Positions 1 through 9,450 of a DNA stretch of 64,000 nt are shown here, in pieces (the stretch's first letter is position 1; the number at the start of each line of letters is the position of its first letter). The position numbers were made by a program, and so were the translations under genes. The notes beneath the pieces were generated by a model that saw only the letters and a list, made by a program, of their open reading frames with translations, was not told the DNA's origin and ran no database searches. Origin of the DNA: Sphingomonas sp. S-NIH.Pt15_0812 (GTDB taxonomy: Bacteria; Pseudomonadota; Alphaproteobacteria; Sphingomonadales; Sphingomonadaceae); assembly GCF_003951315.1 (NCBI RefSeq), contig NZ_QLJH01000011.1, positions 1-64,000 on the forward strand, in the 5' to 3' direction.

Positions 1-61
1 GCGGGGCATCGGCGCTGGTCTGCGCCAGTACGGCCGAGAGGATCAGGGCAAAGGGTTCCAT
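1..61 (-). CDS. 5' end of an exported-protein gene (partial)
   Basis: Only the first 20 codons are present; the gene runs off the left edge. The translation MEPFALILSAVLAQTSADAP has a short hydrophobic stretch ending in Ala-Gln, like a signal peptide, so the product is probably exported. A purine-rich GGAGA sits about 8 bases before the ATG on the minus strand. Function cannot be judged from this fragment. Confidence 0.4.
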   Translation of the reverse strand, partial: MEPFALILSAVLAQTSADAP

Positions 62-194
62 CGGCGCATCTCCGGTCGGTGGGGACGATCCCCGTCTGAA
101 GCCTGATCCTTATGCCTGGCCCCTGTCGCCGGCCTGTGTCGGCGGGCGGCGAAACTGTCGCAAAGCGTAACAATCCGCCGCCGGCCGACAGGGC

Positions 195-884
195 TCAGCG
201 CGCGGTCTGCCCGAATAGCGTCTTGCGCGCTTCCTCGTCGGTGGCGAGGTTGCGGGTCTTCAGCCCCTCGCCCTTGGCATAGGCCGCCACCGTCGCCGGC
301 CGCGCCGCGATCCGGTCGAACCAGCGGTGCAGATGGGGGAAGTCCTCCAACTTCTGGCCCTGCGCCGCGTGCGGCACGATCCAGGGATAGCAGGCCATGT
401 CGGCGATCGAATAGTCGCCCGCGACATAATCGCGGGTCGCGAGCTGGCCGTTCAGCACGCCGTACAGCCGCGCCGTCTCGCGCAGGTAGCGATCCTGCGC
501 ATAGGGAATTTTCTCGGGCGCATAGATGTTGAAGTGATGGTTCTGGCCGAGCATCGGGCCTAGGCCGCCCATCTGCCACATCAGCCACTGCGACACCTCG
601 GTCCGGCCGCGCGTGTCGGCGGGCAGGAAGCGGCCGGTCTTCTCGGCGAGATAGAGGAGGATCGCCCCGGATTCGAACAGGCTGACCGGCGCGCTACCGT
701 CGGCCGGCGCATGGTCGACGATCGCCGGCATCCGGTTGTTGGGGGCGATCTTCAGGAAGTCGGGCGCGAACTGGTCGCCCTTGCCGATATCGACCGGCAC
801 GATGCGGTAGTCGAGCCCGGCTTCCTCCAGGAACAGCGTGATCTTATGGCCATTGGGCGTGGGCCAGTAATAGAGGTCGATCAT
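195..884 (-). CDS. yfcG: YfcG-type glutathione S-transferase / disulfide-bond oxidoreductase
   Basis: A 229-residue cytosolic glutathione transferase of the Nu class, closely resembling E. coli YfcG. YfcG has little classical transferase activity and instead reduces small disulfides using glutathione. The N-terminal thioredoxin-fold half carries PTPNGHKITLFLEEA (residues 8-22) and the glutathione-binding ESGAILLYLAEKTG (about 71-84). The C-terminal helical half has the family signature GGLGPMLGQNHHFN (about 106-119). The length matches the family. It is a single gene, transcribed away from the tandem TetR gene's 3' end. The call is strong; the physiological substrate is not deducible. Confidence 0.93.
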   Translation of the reverse strand: MIDLYYWPTPNGHKITLFLEEAGLDYRIVPVDIGKGDQFAPDFLKIAPNNRMPAIVDHAPADGSAPVSLFESGAILLYLAEKTGRFLPADTRGRTEVSQWLMWQMGGLGPMLGQNHHFNIYAPEKIPYAQDRYLRETARLYGVLNGQLATRDYVAGDYSIADMACYPWIVPHAAQGQKLEDFPHLHRWFDRIAARPATVAAYAKGEGLKTRNLATDEEARKTLFGQTAR

Positions 885-980
885 CGAACTTGGTCCTTGT
901 CAGCGTCCGCCCGCATGTAGGCGCGGGGACGGCCGCCGCAATGCCGGCCGGCCCGCGTCCCACCCGCGCCGAGCCTCGCC

Positions 981-2237
981 TCACCCCGGCGGGGAGGACG
1001 CCATCCGGTCGTCGAACATGCCATAGAGCAAGGTGGAGGCGTACATGGCGATCGCGGTGGCGCGGGGCATGGTGGTGGCCCATTTGCGCATGTCGAACGC
1101 CGCATTCTGGAGCGAGGTGAGCGCCTGCGCCGCGACCAGCGCGTCGACCGGGCGGCACGACCCCTCCGCCACGCCGTCCATCATCATGCCGGCATAGCGG
1201 CGCGCGATCCGGTTGGAGCGATCGACCATCGCCTCGCGCTCGCCCAGCGGCAGTCCGCTGAGCGCCGTGGTGCGGAGCAGCGGCGCGGCCTCTGCGAACT
1301 GCACGTCGAGCAACGTGGCGACGCCGCTCGCCAGCCGCTGCCAATGGCTGCCGCCCAGCGCGTCGGCGCGCGCCTGGGCCTGGGTGATGGTGTCGAAGCT
1401 GCGGCGATAGCAGGCGAGCACCAGCTCGTCCTTGGCGTCCAGATGGTGGTAGAAGCTGCCCTTGGTCACGTTCAGCTCCGACGCGATCCGCTGGACCGAG
1501 GCGCCGCGATAGCCGAGCTCGTTGATCAGCCGCGTGGCGGCGAGCAGGAAGGCGGCCCGGCCCGGCTCCGCCTCGTCATGCGCCAGGTCGAGCATCACCG
1601 GGCTCCACGGCGCGCCGGGGGCGGCGATGCCGTGCGCGAACACGTCCATCAGCCGCGCCTCGACCCGGTCATATTGGTCGAGATCGTAGCGCTGGATCCA
1701 GATCGGCAGCCAGAAGGTATTCTCCAGCAGCACATGCGCGCGCGCGCCGGTCAGATCCTTGTGCGCCCGGCTGGCGGGTGGGCCCCATAGCGCGCGGGTG
1801 TCGCGGAACACGCGCTGCCAGCCGGTCATCAGCCGGGTGCGGATCGGATCCTCGGTCGCGCGCAGGTCGGACAGGACGGCGAACGCCTTCTCCTCGCCCG
1901 TGGCGATCCGGGCCAGCCGCACCATGTTGAGCCGCAGGTAGCGGGCGACACGCGCCTGCGGCGTCGGCTCGCGCATCGCCTCGGCCAGCATCTCGCCCAG
2001 CCGGTCGAGCGTATTCTCGAACGCGGCGGCGGCCAGATCCTCCTTTCGCTTGAAATAATAGGTGACGCTGGTCGTGTTCAGCCCGACGCGGCGCGCCACG
2101 TCGGCGAAGGTCATGCCCTTGGCCGACTGTTCGTTGATCGCCTCCGCCGCCGCCGCCAGGATCGCGTCGCGCTTGGCGCGGAAACGGCGGGTGCCGCTCT
2201 CCTCGGCGGCCGGGGTCCGGGGGGTGTCCTGCTCCAT
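981..2237 (-). CDS. Tandem TetR-family transcriptional regulator (two TetR units in one chain)
   Basis: At 418 residues this is about twice a usual TetR protein, and it holds two complete TetR units. Unit 1 has its helix-turn-helix at about 25-70, with the recognition motif [15 protein letters not shown]. Unit 2 begins near residue 215 and has its own helix-turn-helix, [19 protein letters not shown]. Each is followed by a helical ligand-binding region. It is divergent from the operon starting at 2361, with 123 bases between that contain two inverted repeats, so it most likely represses that operon in response to an acyl-CoA or related ligand (inference). No strong ribosome-binding site precedes the ATG. 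The fusion is continuous, with no stop or frameshift. Confidence 0.9.
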   Translation of the reverse strand: MEQDTPRTPAAEESGTRRFRAKRDAILAAAAEAINEQSAKGMTFADVARRVGLNTTSVTYYFKRKEDLAAAAFENTLDRLGEMLAEAMREPTPQARVARYLRLNMVRLARIATGEEKAFAVLSDLRATEDPIRTRLMTGWQRVFRDTRALWGPPASRAHKDLTGARAHVLLENTFWLPIWIQRYDLDQYDRVEARLMDVFAHGIAAPGAPWSPVMLDLAHDEAEPGRAAFLLAATRLINELGYRGASVQRIASELNVTKGSFYHHLDAKDELVLACYRRSFDTITQAQARADALGGSHWQRLASGVATLLDVQFAEAAPLLRTTALSGLPLGEREAMVDRSNRIARRYAGMMMDGVAEGSCRPVDALVAAQALTSLQNAAFDMRKWATTMPRATAIAMYASTLLYGMFDDRMASSPPG

Positions 2238-2256
2238 CCCGATCTGGGTAGCAGCT

Positions 2257-2272
2257 TGGTTTCGAAAAACCA
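2257..2272. promoter_or_regulatory. Candidate TetR operator 1
   Basis: Inverted repeat TGGTTT-CGAA-AAACCA, with six-base arms and a four-base spacer, between the divergent tandem-TetR gene and the catabolic operon. The size and symmetry suit a TetR dimer site. Binding by the adjacent regulator is inferred. Confidence 0.4.
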
Positions 2273-2303
2273 GTCGCTTTGTTCAGTCAGGCGATCATGG
2301 CTT

Positions 2304-2319
2304 TACCGAAGATACGGTA
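2304..2319. promoter_or_regulatory. Candidate operator 2
   Basis: Inverted repeat TACCG-AAGATA-CGGTA, with five-base arms, in the same divergent region and 42 bases upstream of the GTG start at 2361. It differs in sequence from operator 1. That would fit a regulator with two different DNA-binding units, but this is speculative. Confidence 0.3.
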
Positions 2320-2360
2320 CGGTTTACCTCTTCCGGGAATCATGGGATGGGAGAGATGCC

Positions 2361-3623
2361 GTGGACTTCACGCTGACCGAACGGCAGGCCTATTATCGCG
2401 ACCGCGTGCGCGCCTTCATCGATGCGGAGATCCGGCCGCGTCATGGCGACTATCTGGCGCAAAGCCACACGGGTGAGCGGTGGAAGGTGCTGCCGGTGAT
2501 CGAGGAGGTCAAGGCGATCGCCAAGGCCCAGGGGCTGTGGAACTTCTTCATGCCGCCGCGCGCCGGCCGCGCCCATGTCGACGATAGCTTCCGGTTCGAG
2601 GGCGAGCAGCTTTCCAATCTGGAGTATGCTCTCTGCGCCGAGGAGATGGGGCGGATCGGCTGGGCGTCGGAATGCTTCAACTGCTCCGCGCCCGATACCG
2701 GCAACATGGAGGTGTTCGAGCGCTACGGCACGGCCGCGCAGAAGGAACGCTGGCTGCGGCCGCTGATGAACGGCGCGATCCGCTCCGCCTTCCTGATGAC
2801 CGAGCCGCAGGTCGCCTCGTCCGACGCGACCAACATCCAGACCGCGATGGTCCGGGACGGCGACCATTATGTCGTCAATGGCCGGAAATGGTGGTCGTCG
2901 GGGGTCGGCGACCCGCGCTGCAAGGTCGCGATCCTGATGGGCAAGACCGATTTCGGCGCGGAACGGCACCGGCAGCAGTCGATGATGATCCTCGACATGG
3001 ACACGCCGGGCGTGAAGATCGAGCGGATGCTGTCCGTCTATGGCTATGACCATGCGCCGCACGGGCATGGCGAGGTGACGCTGACCGACGTCCGCGTGCC
3101 GGTGGAGAATATGCTGCTGGGTGAGGGGCGCGGGTTCGAGATCGCGCAGGGACGGCTCGGACCGGGCCGCATCCACCATTGCATGCGCACGATCGGCGTC
3201 GCCGAGGCGGGGATCGAGGCGATGGCCAAGCGGCTGCTGTCGCGCGTCGCCTTCGGCAAACGGATCGCCGACCATAGCGTCTGGGAACAGCGCATCGCCA
3301 AGGCGCGGATCGATATCGAGATGACGCGCCTGCTCTGCCTGAAGGCGGCCGACATGATGGACAAGGCGGGCAACAAGGCGGCGCAGCTGGAGATCGCGAT
3401 GATCAAGGTCGCGGCCCCCACCATGGCGCTCCAGGTGCTGGACGATGCGATCCAGGCGCATGGCGGCGGCGGCGTCAGCGAGGATTTCGCGCTGGCGCAC
3501 GACTGGGCGGCGCTCCGCACGCTGCGCTTCGCCGACGGGCCGGACGAGGTGCACAACCGCGCCATCGCCCGCGCCGAGTTCGGCAAATATGGCGCGTGGA
3601 AGGCCGAACTGCCGACCCGCTGA
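2361..3623 (+). CDS. ACAD10/11-type acyl-CoA dehydrogenase
   Basis: A 420-residue flavoprotein of the acyl-CoA dehydrogenase family. I chose GTG 2361 because GGGAGAG lies just upstream and the protein then begins [17 protein letters not shown], a normal family N-terminus; the open frame continues further upstream without homology. The [13 protein letters not shown] segment (about 267-279) and [13 protein letters not shown] resemble the dehydrogenase half of eukaryotic ACAD10/ACAD11. At the usual catalytic-Glu position the sequence reads FADGPDEVH, with Asp near residue 392 replacing the common EGT motif. It is first in an operon with a dehydrogenase, an APH-type kinase and two SDRs. The family is sure; the substrate (4-hydroxyacyl-CoA after phosphorylation) is inference. 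Confidence 0.9.
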   Translation: MDFTLTERQAYYRDRVRAFIDAEIRPRHGDYLAQSHTGERWKVLPVIEEVKAIAKAQGLWNFFMPPRAGRAHVDDSFRFEGEQLSNLEYALCAEEMGRIGWASECFNCSAPDTGNMEVFERYGTAAQKERWLRPLMNGAIRSAFLMTEPQVASSDATNIQTAMVRDGDHYVVNGRKWWSSGVGDPRCKVAILMGKTDFGAERHRQQSMMILDMDTPGVKIERMLSVYGYDHAPHGHGEVTLTDVRVPVENMLLGEGRGFEIAQGRLGPGRIHHCMRTIGVAEAGIEAMAKRLLSRVAFGKRIADHSVWEQRIAKARIDIEMTRLLCLKAADMMDKAGNKAAQLEIAMIKVAAPTMALQVLDDAIQAHGGGGVSEDFALAHDWAALRTLRFADGPDEVHNRAIARAEFGKYGAWKAELPTR

Positions 3624-3646
3624 CCCGATCTTCGAAGGACATGATC

Positions 3647-4729
3647 ATGAAGGCAGCCGTGCTGTTCGAGGCCGGGCAACCGCTCCGCATCGAGGACGTC
3701 ACCATCGCCAAGCCCGCCGCGCACGAGGTGCTGATCCGCACTGCGGCGGTCGGCGTGTGTCGGTCCGACCTGCATTTCGTCGACGGAGCCTATCCGCACG
3801 CCATGCCGACCATCCCCGGCCATGAAGCGGCGGGCGTGGTCGAGGCGGTGGGCGAGGAGGTGCGCTGCGTGAAGGTGGGCGACCATGTCGTCACCTGCCT
3901 GTCCGCCTATTGCGGGCAGTGCGAGTATTGCGTCACCGGTCGGATGTCGCTGTGCATCGACGCCGCCGTGCGTCGGCCCAAGGGCGCGCCGCCGCGCCTG
4001 ATGCTGGGCGACGTGCCGGTCGCGCAGATGCTCAACCTGTCGGCCTATGCCGAGATGATGCTGGTCCACGAACATGCCTGCGTCGCGATCGACCGGGACA
4101 TGCCGCTCGACCGCGCGGCGCTGCTCGGGTGCGCGGTGACGACGGGGGCGGGGGCGGTATTCAACACCACCGACGTGACGCCCGGCGAGACGGTGTGCGT
4201 GGTCGGCTGCGGCGGCATCGGGCTGGCGGCGGTCAATGCCGCCAAGATCGCCGGCGCGGGCCGCATCATCGCGCTCGATCCGGTGGCGGAGAAGCGGGCG
4301 ATGGCGGAGAAGCTGGGCGCGACCCACAGCTTCGACAGCGCGTCGGAGACGGCCGCCGACGAGGTGGTGGCGCTGACCCGGGGCGGGGTGCATCACGCGA
4401 TCGAGGCGGTCGGCCGGCCGCAATCCGCCGCCACCGCGGTCAAGGTGCTGCGGCGGGGCGGCACCGCGACGATCCTAGGCATGATGCCCCTGGGCGAGAA
4501 GGTCGGCCTGTCGGCGATGGACCTGCTGGCCGGCAAGCGCTTGCAGGGCGGCCTGATGGGGTCGAACCGCTTTCCCGTCGACATCCCCCGCCTGGTCGAC
4601 TTCTACCTGCGCGGGCTGCTCGACCTCGACACGATCATCGCCGGTCGCCTGCCGCTGGACCGGATCAACCAGGCGTTCGACGAACTCCGCCGGGGCGAGA
4701 CGACGCGCAGCGTGGTGACCTTCGCATGA
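3647..4729 (+). CDS. Zinc-dependent alcohol dehydrogenase (MDR superfamily)
   Basis: A 360-residue medium-chain NAD(P)-dependent dehydrogenase. Start 3647 is preferred over the in-frame ATG at 3641 because GAAGGA then sits seven bases upstream. Catalytic zinc ligands are visible at Cys38 and His59-Glu60 (PGHE), and the structural-zinc cysteines at 89, 92, 95 and 103. The dinucleotide-binding motif GCGGIGLAAV lies near residue 190. It probably oxidises or reduces a hydroxyl/carbonyl group on the substrate of the operon. Its stop overlaps the next gene's start by four bases (ATGA), so the two are translationally coupled. The substrate is unknown. Confidence 0.92.
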   Translation: MKAAVLFEAGQPLRIEDVTIAKPAAHEVLIRTAAVGVCRSDLHFVDGAYPHAMPTIPGHEAAGVVEAVGEEVRCVKVGDHVVTCLSAYCGQCEYCVTGRMSLCIDAAVRRPKGAPPRLMLGDVPVAQMLNLSAYAEMMLVHEHACVAIDRDMPLDRAALLGCAVTTGAGAVFNTTDVTPGETVCVVGCGGIGLAAVNAAKIAGAGRIIALDPVAEKRAMAEKLGATHSFDSASETAADEVVALTRGGVHHAIEAVGRPQSAATAVKVLRRGGTATILGMMPLGEKVGLSAMDLLAGKRLQGGLMGSNRFPVDIPRLVDFYLRGLLDLDTIIAGRLPLDRINQAFDELRRGETTRSVVTFA

Positions 4730-5784
4730 CCGGCGCGTCGAAAGAGGCGACCGTCGCGGTGGCGGAGAAGGACCGGCTCGATCTCGACCGGCTGGCCGAT
4801 TGGATGCGCGGGGCGGTGCCGGGCTTTGCCGGGCCGATCGCCTATGCCAAGTTCGCGGGCGGCCAGTCCAATCCGACCTATCGGCTCGACACGCCGGACC
4901 GCGCCTATGTGCTTCGGCGCAAGCCGTTCGGGCCGATCCTGCCCTCGGCCCATGCGGTGGAGCGCGAATATCGCGTGATCGCGGGGTTGCACCCGACCGG
5001 CTTTCCCGTGCCGCGCCCTTACGGCTTGTGCGAGGATGCGGGCGTCATCGGCGCCCCTTTCTACGTCATGGAGATGGTCGAGGGGCGGACGATCTGGGAC
5101 GGCGCGATGCCGGACGCCACCCCGGACCAGCGGCGCGCCCATTACGATGCGATGATCGACACGCTGGCGGCGCTGCATCAGGTCGATTACGTCGCCGCCG
5201 GCCTGTCCGACTATGGCAAGCCCGGCAATTATTTCGAGCGGCAGGTCGCGCGCTGGACCAAACAATATCGCGCGTCGGAGACGGAGGTGATGCCGGCCGT
5301 CGACCGCCTGATCGCATGGCTGCCGCGCACCTTGCCCGAGCAGACGCGCACCGCGATCGTCCATGGCGATTACCGCATCGACAACATGATCTTCGCGTCG
5401 AACGAGGCGCGGGTGGTCGCGGTGCTCGACTGGGAATTGTCGACGCTGGGCGATCCGCTGGCCGACTTCTCCTATCTGCTGATGAACTGGGTGACGGAGC
5501 CGGAGGGGCGGTCGGGCGTCAAGGGGCTGACCGGCCCGGAGACCGGCATTCCGACGATCGAACAGGTGGTCGAACGTTACTGCGCCGCGACCGGGCGTGA
5601 CGGGGTGCCACGGCTCGACTGGTATTTCGCCTATAATCTGTTCCGCCTGACCGGCATCGTCCAGGGCATCAAGAAACGGATCATCGACGGCAATGCGTCG
5701 AGCGCGCGCGCGGCGGAGACGGCGGCGCGCGTCCACGGCCTGGCGGACGCCGCCTGGGCCTTTGCGGAAAGGGCAGGAGCATGA
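4726..5784 (+). CDS. APH-family phosphotransferase of the ACAD10/11 kinase type
   Basis: A 352-residue protein-kinase-like phosphotransferase. Visible motifs are a glycine-rich GGQSNPTY (45-52), a candidate ATP-binding Lys66 in VLRRKP, the catalytic HGDYRIDN (213-220) and the metal-binding LDWELSTLGDPLAD (234-247). The last two match the kinase domain that animals carry fused to the dehydrogenase in ACAD10/11, which phosphorylates 4-hydroxyacyl-CoAs. A related kinase, LvaA, acts in Pseudomonas levulinate breakdown. Here the kinase is a separate gene next to an ACAD10/11-type dehydrogenase. An aminoglycoside-resistance role is unlikely given the context. It overlaps both neighbours by four bases. 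Confidence 0.88.
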   Translation: MTGASKEATVAVAEKDRLDLDRLADWMRGAVPGFAGPIAYAKFAGGQSNPTYRLDTPDRAYVLRRKPFGPILPSAHAVEREYRVIAGLHPTGFPVPRPYGLCEDAGVIGAPFYVMEMVEGRTIWDGAMPDATPDQRRAHYDAMIDTLAALHQVDYVAAGLSDYGKPGNYFERQVARWTKQYRASETEVMPAVDRLIAWLPRTLPEQTRTAIVHGDYRIDNMIFASNEARVVAVLDWELSTLGDPLADFSYLLMNWVTEPEGRSGVKGLTGPETGIPTIEQVVERYCAATGRDGVPRLDWYFAYNLFRLTGIVQGIKKRIIDGNASSARAAETAARVHGLADAAWAFAERAGA

Positions 5785-6548
5785 CCGACCTCTTCGACCT
5801 CACGGACATGGTGGCGATCGTCACCGGATCGTCGCGCGGCATCGGCCGCGCCTCGGCGATCGAACTGGCGCGCCACGGCGCGCGCGTCGTCATCTCCAGC
5901 CGCAAGCAGGAGGCGTGCGAGACGGTCGCGGCGGAGATCAACGCCCGGTTCGGCGAGGGGCGAGCCATCGCCATCGCCGCCTCCATCTCCGACAAGGCGC
6001 AGCTGGAGGCGCTGGTCGCCGGGACGCGGGACGCCTTCGGCCGGATCGACGTGCTGGTCTGCAACGCCGCGTCCAACCCCTATTACGGGCCGCTCGCCGG
6101 CATCGCCGACGATCAGTTCCGCAAGATCCTGGACAACAACGTCCTGTCCAATCACTGGCTGATCCAGCTGGTCGCGCCCGAGATGCGCGAGCGCAAGGGC
6201 GGCTCGATCATCATCGTCTCCTCGATCGGCGGCCTGCGCGGGTCGCCGACGATCGGCGCCTACAACGTGTCCAAGGCCGCCGACTTCCAGCTCGCGCGCA
6301 ACTATGCGGTCGAATATGGCCCGGACGGGGTGCGGGTGAATTGCATCGCGCCCGGCCTCATCAAGACCGACTTCGCCCGCGCCCTGTGGGAGGACCCGGA
6401 GCAGATCCGCCGTTCGAACGAGATGGTGCCGCTGCGTCGCATCGGCGAGCCGGAGGAGATCGCCGGCGCGGTCGTCTATCTCGCCAGCCGCGCCTCCGCC
6501 TTCATGACCGGACAGGCGATGGTGATCGATGGCGGCGTGACGATCTGA
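5781..6548 (+). CDS. SDR-family oxidoreductase (DHRS4-like)
   Basis: A 255-residue classical short-chain dehydrogenase. It has the cofactor motif TGSSRGIG (15-22), the NAA motif near 95, catalytic Ser148, and Tyr161/Lys165 in the YNVSK motif. The [10 protein letters not shown] segment and overall sequence resemble DHRS4-type carbonyl reductases. The start overlaps the kinase stop by four bases, so it is co-translated. It may act on the keto or hydroxyl group made in this catabolic operon. The exact substrate cannot be read from sequence. Confidence 0.9.
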   Translation: MTDLFDLTDMVAIVTGSSRGIGRASAIELARHGARVVISSRKQEACETVAAEINARFGEGRAIAIAASISDKAQLEALVAGTRDAFGRIDVLVCNAASNPYYGPLAGIADDQFRKILDNNVLSNHWLIQLVAPEMRERKGGSIIIVSSIGGLRGSPTIGAYNVSKAADFQLARNYAVEYGPDGVRVNCIAPGLIKTDFARALWEDPEQIRRSNEMVPLRRIGEPEEIAGAVVYLASRASAFMTGQAMVIDGGVTI

Positions 6549-6561
6549 CGGGAGGGTGAGG

Positions 6562-7356
6562 ATGGAGCAGCGGTTCCGGGGCAAGTCGGTGATCGTGACG
6601 GGCGCGGGCTCGGGCATCGGCCGCGCCGCCGCCATCGCCTTCGCGGGCGAAGGCGCGCGCGTGATCGTCGCCGATCTGAGCGGCGCGGAAGAGGAGACGG
6701 CGGCGGCGATCGGTGCGGCGGCGCGGCCGCTCCGGGTCGATGCGGGCCACGAACCCGATGTCGAGCGCATGGTCGCGCTGGCGGAGGCGGCGCATGGCGG
6801 CGTCGACGTGATGTTCGCCAATGCCGGCATTTCCGGCGGCATGGCCAATATCTTCGACACCGACCCGGCGCTGTTCGCGGAGGTGCTGCGCGTCAACCTG
6901 ATCGGCCCGTTCCTGGCGATCCGCCATGCCGCGCCGCGCATCGCCGCGCGGGGTGGCGGCGCGATCGTGCTGACCGCCAGCGTCGCCGGATTGCGCTCGG
7001 GTGCGGGCTCGCCCGCCTATTCGGCGTCCAAGGCCGGCGTGATCAACCTGGCCCAGGTCGCCGCGCAGCAGCTGACCGGATCGGGCGTGCGCGTCAACGC
7101 GGTGCTGCCCGGCCTGACCGAAACCGGCATGACCCAGCCGGTGTTCGACCATGCCCGCGCGGTCGACAAGCTGGACCGGATCGGTCGCCTCAACCCGTTG
7201 CAGCGCGCCGCGCAGCCGGCGGAACTGGCGGCGGCGGTGCTGTTCCTGGCGTCGGACGCCGCCAGCTATGTCAACGGACAGGCGCTGGCGGTCGATGGCG
7301 GTCTGTCGTCCAGCCATCCGGTGACCCGGCAATCCTACGGGAACACTGCCGCATGA
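6562..7356 (+). CDS. SDR-family oxidoreductase
   Basis: A 264-residue classical short-chain dehydrogenase with TGAGSGIG (13-20), NAG (87-89), catalytic Ser140 and Tyr153/Lys157 (YSASK). ATG 6562 is preferred over the GTG six bases upstream because GGAGG lies six bases before it. It is the last gene of the operon beginning at 2361, 13 bases after the previous SDR. With the other SDR and the zinc dehydrogenase, the operon has three nicotinamide-dependent redox enzymes. The substrate is unknown. Confidence 0.9.
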   Translation: MEQRFRGKSVIVTGAGSGIGRAAAIAFAGEGARVIVADLSGAEEETAAAIGAAARPLRVDAGHEPDVERMVALAEAAHGGVDVMFANAGISGGMANIFDTDPALFAEVLRVNLIGPFLAIRHAAPRIAARGGGAIVLTASVAGLRSGAGSPAYSASKAGVINLAQVAAQQLTGSGVRVNAVLPGLTETGMTQPVFDHARAVDKLDRIGRLNPLQRAAQPAELAAAVLFLASDAASYVNGQALAVDGGLSSSHPVTRQSYGNTAA

Positions 7357-7413
7357 GGATGTGATTACTCTTGCGTTCACCGAATCTTAGCGGTCGAAGC
7401 TCACATATTCCTC

Positions 7414-8466
7414 ATGTCCGTCAGCGTCCTGCCCAATTCGTCCAGCCATGCCGATCTCGCCGCCCTGTGGCGCGCGGTCGACATCTCGCAGGTGGTGATC
7501 CGCTTCGCGCGCGATGGCACCATCCTCTCCGCCAATGAACAGGCGTGCGCCTTGCTGCACTACCGGCCGGACGAACTGGTCGGCCGGCATTGCGGGCATT
7601 TGTCGCCCGATCTCCAGGTCGGCACGGCCAGCTTCCAACGGGTGTGGCAGTCGCTGCTCGGCGGCCGGCCGCTCGGCGGCGTGCATCGCGGCGTCGGGGG
7701 CGATGGCCGCAATGTCTGGGTCCGCGCGACCTTCCAGCCGATCCTGGGCGCGGACGGCACGGCCGAGGGGGTGCTGCTGGTCGGGTCGGACATCACCGCC
7801 GCGACCCTGGCCGCCGAGGAGGCCGACCGGCGCATGGCCGCGATCGAGCTGACGCATCTGGTGATCGAATTCGACCTGGACGGGCGGGTGCGCGATGCCA
7901 ACGACCTGTTCCTCGAACGCATGGGCTATACGCGCGACGAGGCGATCGGCCTGCCGCATCATCAATTCTGCGATGCCCAGTTCGTCGCCTCCGATGCCTA
8001 TACGAATCTGTGGGAGAAGCTGCGCAACGGACTGCACAGCGCCGGCCGGTTCCGCCGCATCGCGCGGGACGGCGCCCCGGTCTGGCTCCAGGCGACCTAT
8101 ACGCCGATCCTGGACGACCAGAAACGGCCATGGAAGGTGGTGAAGTTCGCCACCGACGTGACCGACGAGGTGCATCTGCAGGAGGAGGTGCGGCTACGCC
8201 TGGCGGAGAGCCGCGCCTTCAGCGAGGAGGCGGCGGCGCGGCGGGCGGAGGCGGACCAGCTCGTCCTGCGGCTGGGCGAGATCGTCGAGACGATCGCCGG
8301 CATCGCCTCGCAGACCAACATGCTGGCGCTGAACGCCACGATCGAGGCGGCGCGGGCGGGCGATGCCGGACGCGGCTTCGGCGTGGTCGCGGCGGAAGTG
8401 AAGAAGCTCGCCGACGGCACGCGCGCCGCGACCAACATGGCGCGCAAGATGATGGCGGCGCGGTAG
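7414..8466 (+). CDS. Soluble PAS-PAS chemoreceptor-like protein
   Basis: A 350-residue protein with two PAS domains (about 20-130 and 135-255) and a short methyl-accepting signalling domain (about 265-350). There is no transmembrane segment, so it should act in the cytoplasm, like BdlA/Aer2-type sensors. The hairpin tip [20 protein letters not shown] and [15 protein letters not shown], which contacts CheA/CheW, is intact. The flanking methylation helices are almost absent, and the protein ends about 20 residues after the tip. The PAS domains may bind haem, flavin or a small ligand; I see no decisive residues. The start has no clear ribosome-binding site. No che genes are nearby. Confidence 0.85.
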   Translation: MSVSVLPNSSSHADLAALWRAVDISQVVIRFARDGTILSANEQACALLHYRPDELVGRHCGHLSPDLQVGTASFQRVWQSLLGGRPLGGVHRGVGGDGRNVWVRATFQPILGADGTAEGVLLVGSDITAATLAAEEADRRMAAIELTHLVIEFDLDGRVRDANDLFLERMGYTRDEAIGLPHHQFCDAQFVASDAYTNLWEKLRNGLHSAGRFRRIARDGAPVWLQATYTPILDDQKRPWKVVKFATDVTDEVHLQEEVRLRLAESRAFSEEAAARRAEADQLVLRLGEIVETIAGIASQTNMLALNATIEAARAGDAGRGFGVVAAEVKKLADGTRAATNMARKMMAAR

Positions 8467-8507
8467 GAGCCGGTGGTCCTGTAGTTCGCCGGGCGGTCGA
8501 CCGGCCG

Positions 8508-9398
8508 TCATTCCCGCCGCCGGATCAGCCCCTCCTGCGCGGAGCTGGCGACCAGCCGCCCGTCCCGCGTGAACACCCGCCCCCGATTGAAGCCGCGCGC
8601 ATGGCCGGCCCAGGGGCTGTCCATCGTGTAGAGCAGCCATTCGTCGGCACGGAACGGCTCGTGCAGCCACAGCGCATGGTCGAGGCTGGCGGTCTGCATC
8701 CCCGGCGTCATGAAGCCGACGCCGTGCGGCCGCATCGACGTGCCGAGCAGCGCCATGTCCGACGCATAGGCCAACACCGCGCGGTGCAGCGCCGGATCGT
8801 CGGCGATCGGCGCGCAGATGCGGAACCACAGATGCTGGACCGGCGCGTCCTCACCCGGCCTGATCCAGCTGCGCGGGCCGACCGGGCGGATATCGATCGG
8901 GCGCGGCCGGAGCAGCCAGGCATGGTGACGCTCGGGCACCTCCGCCGCCATCGCCTGGCGCAATTCCCGCTCGCTGGCCAGCGTGTCCGGCGCGGGTACG
9001 TCGGGCATCATGTCCTGGTGCGCCAGTCCGCCTTCCGGCGTCTGGAACGAGCAGGCCATGTTGAGGATCGGCTGACCCTGCTGCATCGCGATCACCCGGC
9101 GGGTGGCGAAGCTGCGTCCCTCGAAATCACGCACGACGCGGTAGATGATCGGATGCGCCTCGTCCCCCGGCCGCATGAAATAGGCGTGGAGCGAATGCGC
9201 GACCTTGGGCGCGTCGGTCGACCGCTGCGCCGCCTGGAGCGCCTGCGCGATCACCTGTCCGCCGAAGACGCGCCCCTCGCCGCCGGGCTGGCGCGCGCCG
9301 CGGAACAGATCGGTGTCGATCCGCTCGATATCGAGTAGGGTGACCAGGGTCTCGGCGAGCTGTTCGGGCGTCGCGTCATGGGGCGTGTTGAAATCCAT
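8508..9398 (-). CDS. tesB: Acyl-CoA thioesterase II
   Basis: A 296-residue double-hotdog acyl-CoA thioesterase that hydrolyses medium/long-chain acyl-CoA to free acid and CoA in the cytosol. ATG 9398 was chosen because AGAGG lies about seven bases upstream and the protein then starts at the family's N-terminus. GRVFGGQVIAQALQAA (about 43-58) and HSLHAYFMRPGD (about 70-81) are typical TesB motifs. The open frame continues upstream without homology. It is convergent with the PAS chemoreceptor gene and may be co-regulated with neighbouring acyl-CoA metabolism. Confidence 0.93.
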   Translation of the reverse strand: MDFNTPHDATPEQLAETLVTLLDIERIDTDLFRGARQPGGEGRVFGGQVIAQALQAAQRSTDAPKVAHSLHAYFMRPGDEAHPIIYRVVRDFEGRSFATRRVIAMQQGQPILNMACSFQTPEGGLAHQDMMPDVPAPDTLASERELRQAMAAEVPERHHAWLLRPRPIDIRPVGPRSWIRPGEDAPVQHLWFRICAPIADDPALHRAVLAYASDMALLGTSMRPHGVGFMTPGMQTASLDHALWLHEPFRADEWLLYTMDSPWAGHARGFNRGRVFTRDGRLVASSAQEGLIRRRE

Positions 9399-9450
9399 GG
9401 CTGATCCTCTGCGGAAAAAGCCGTGCGCCCGCAATGCCCGCCGAGTCCGG

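Noticed and set aside
4726..5784. Aminoglycoside-resistance phosphotransferase
   Set aside because: The family fold is shared, but the motifs LDWELSTLGDPLAD and the operon with an ACAD10/11-type dehydrogenase point to acyl-CoA metabolism.
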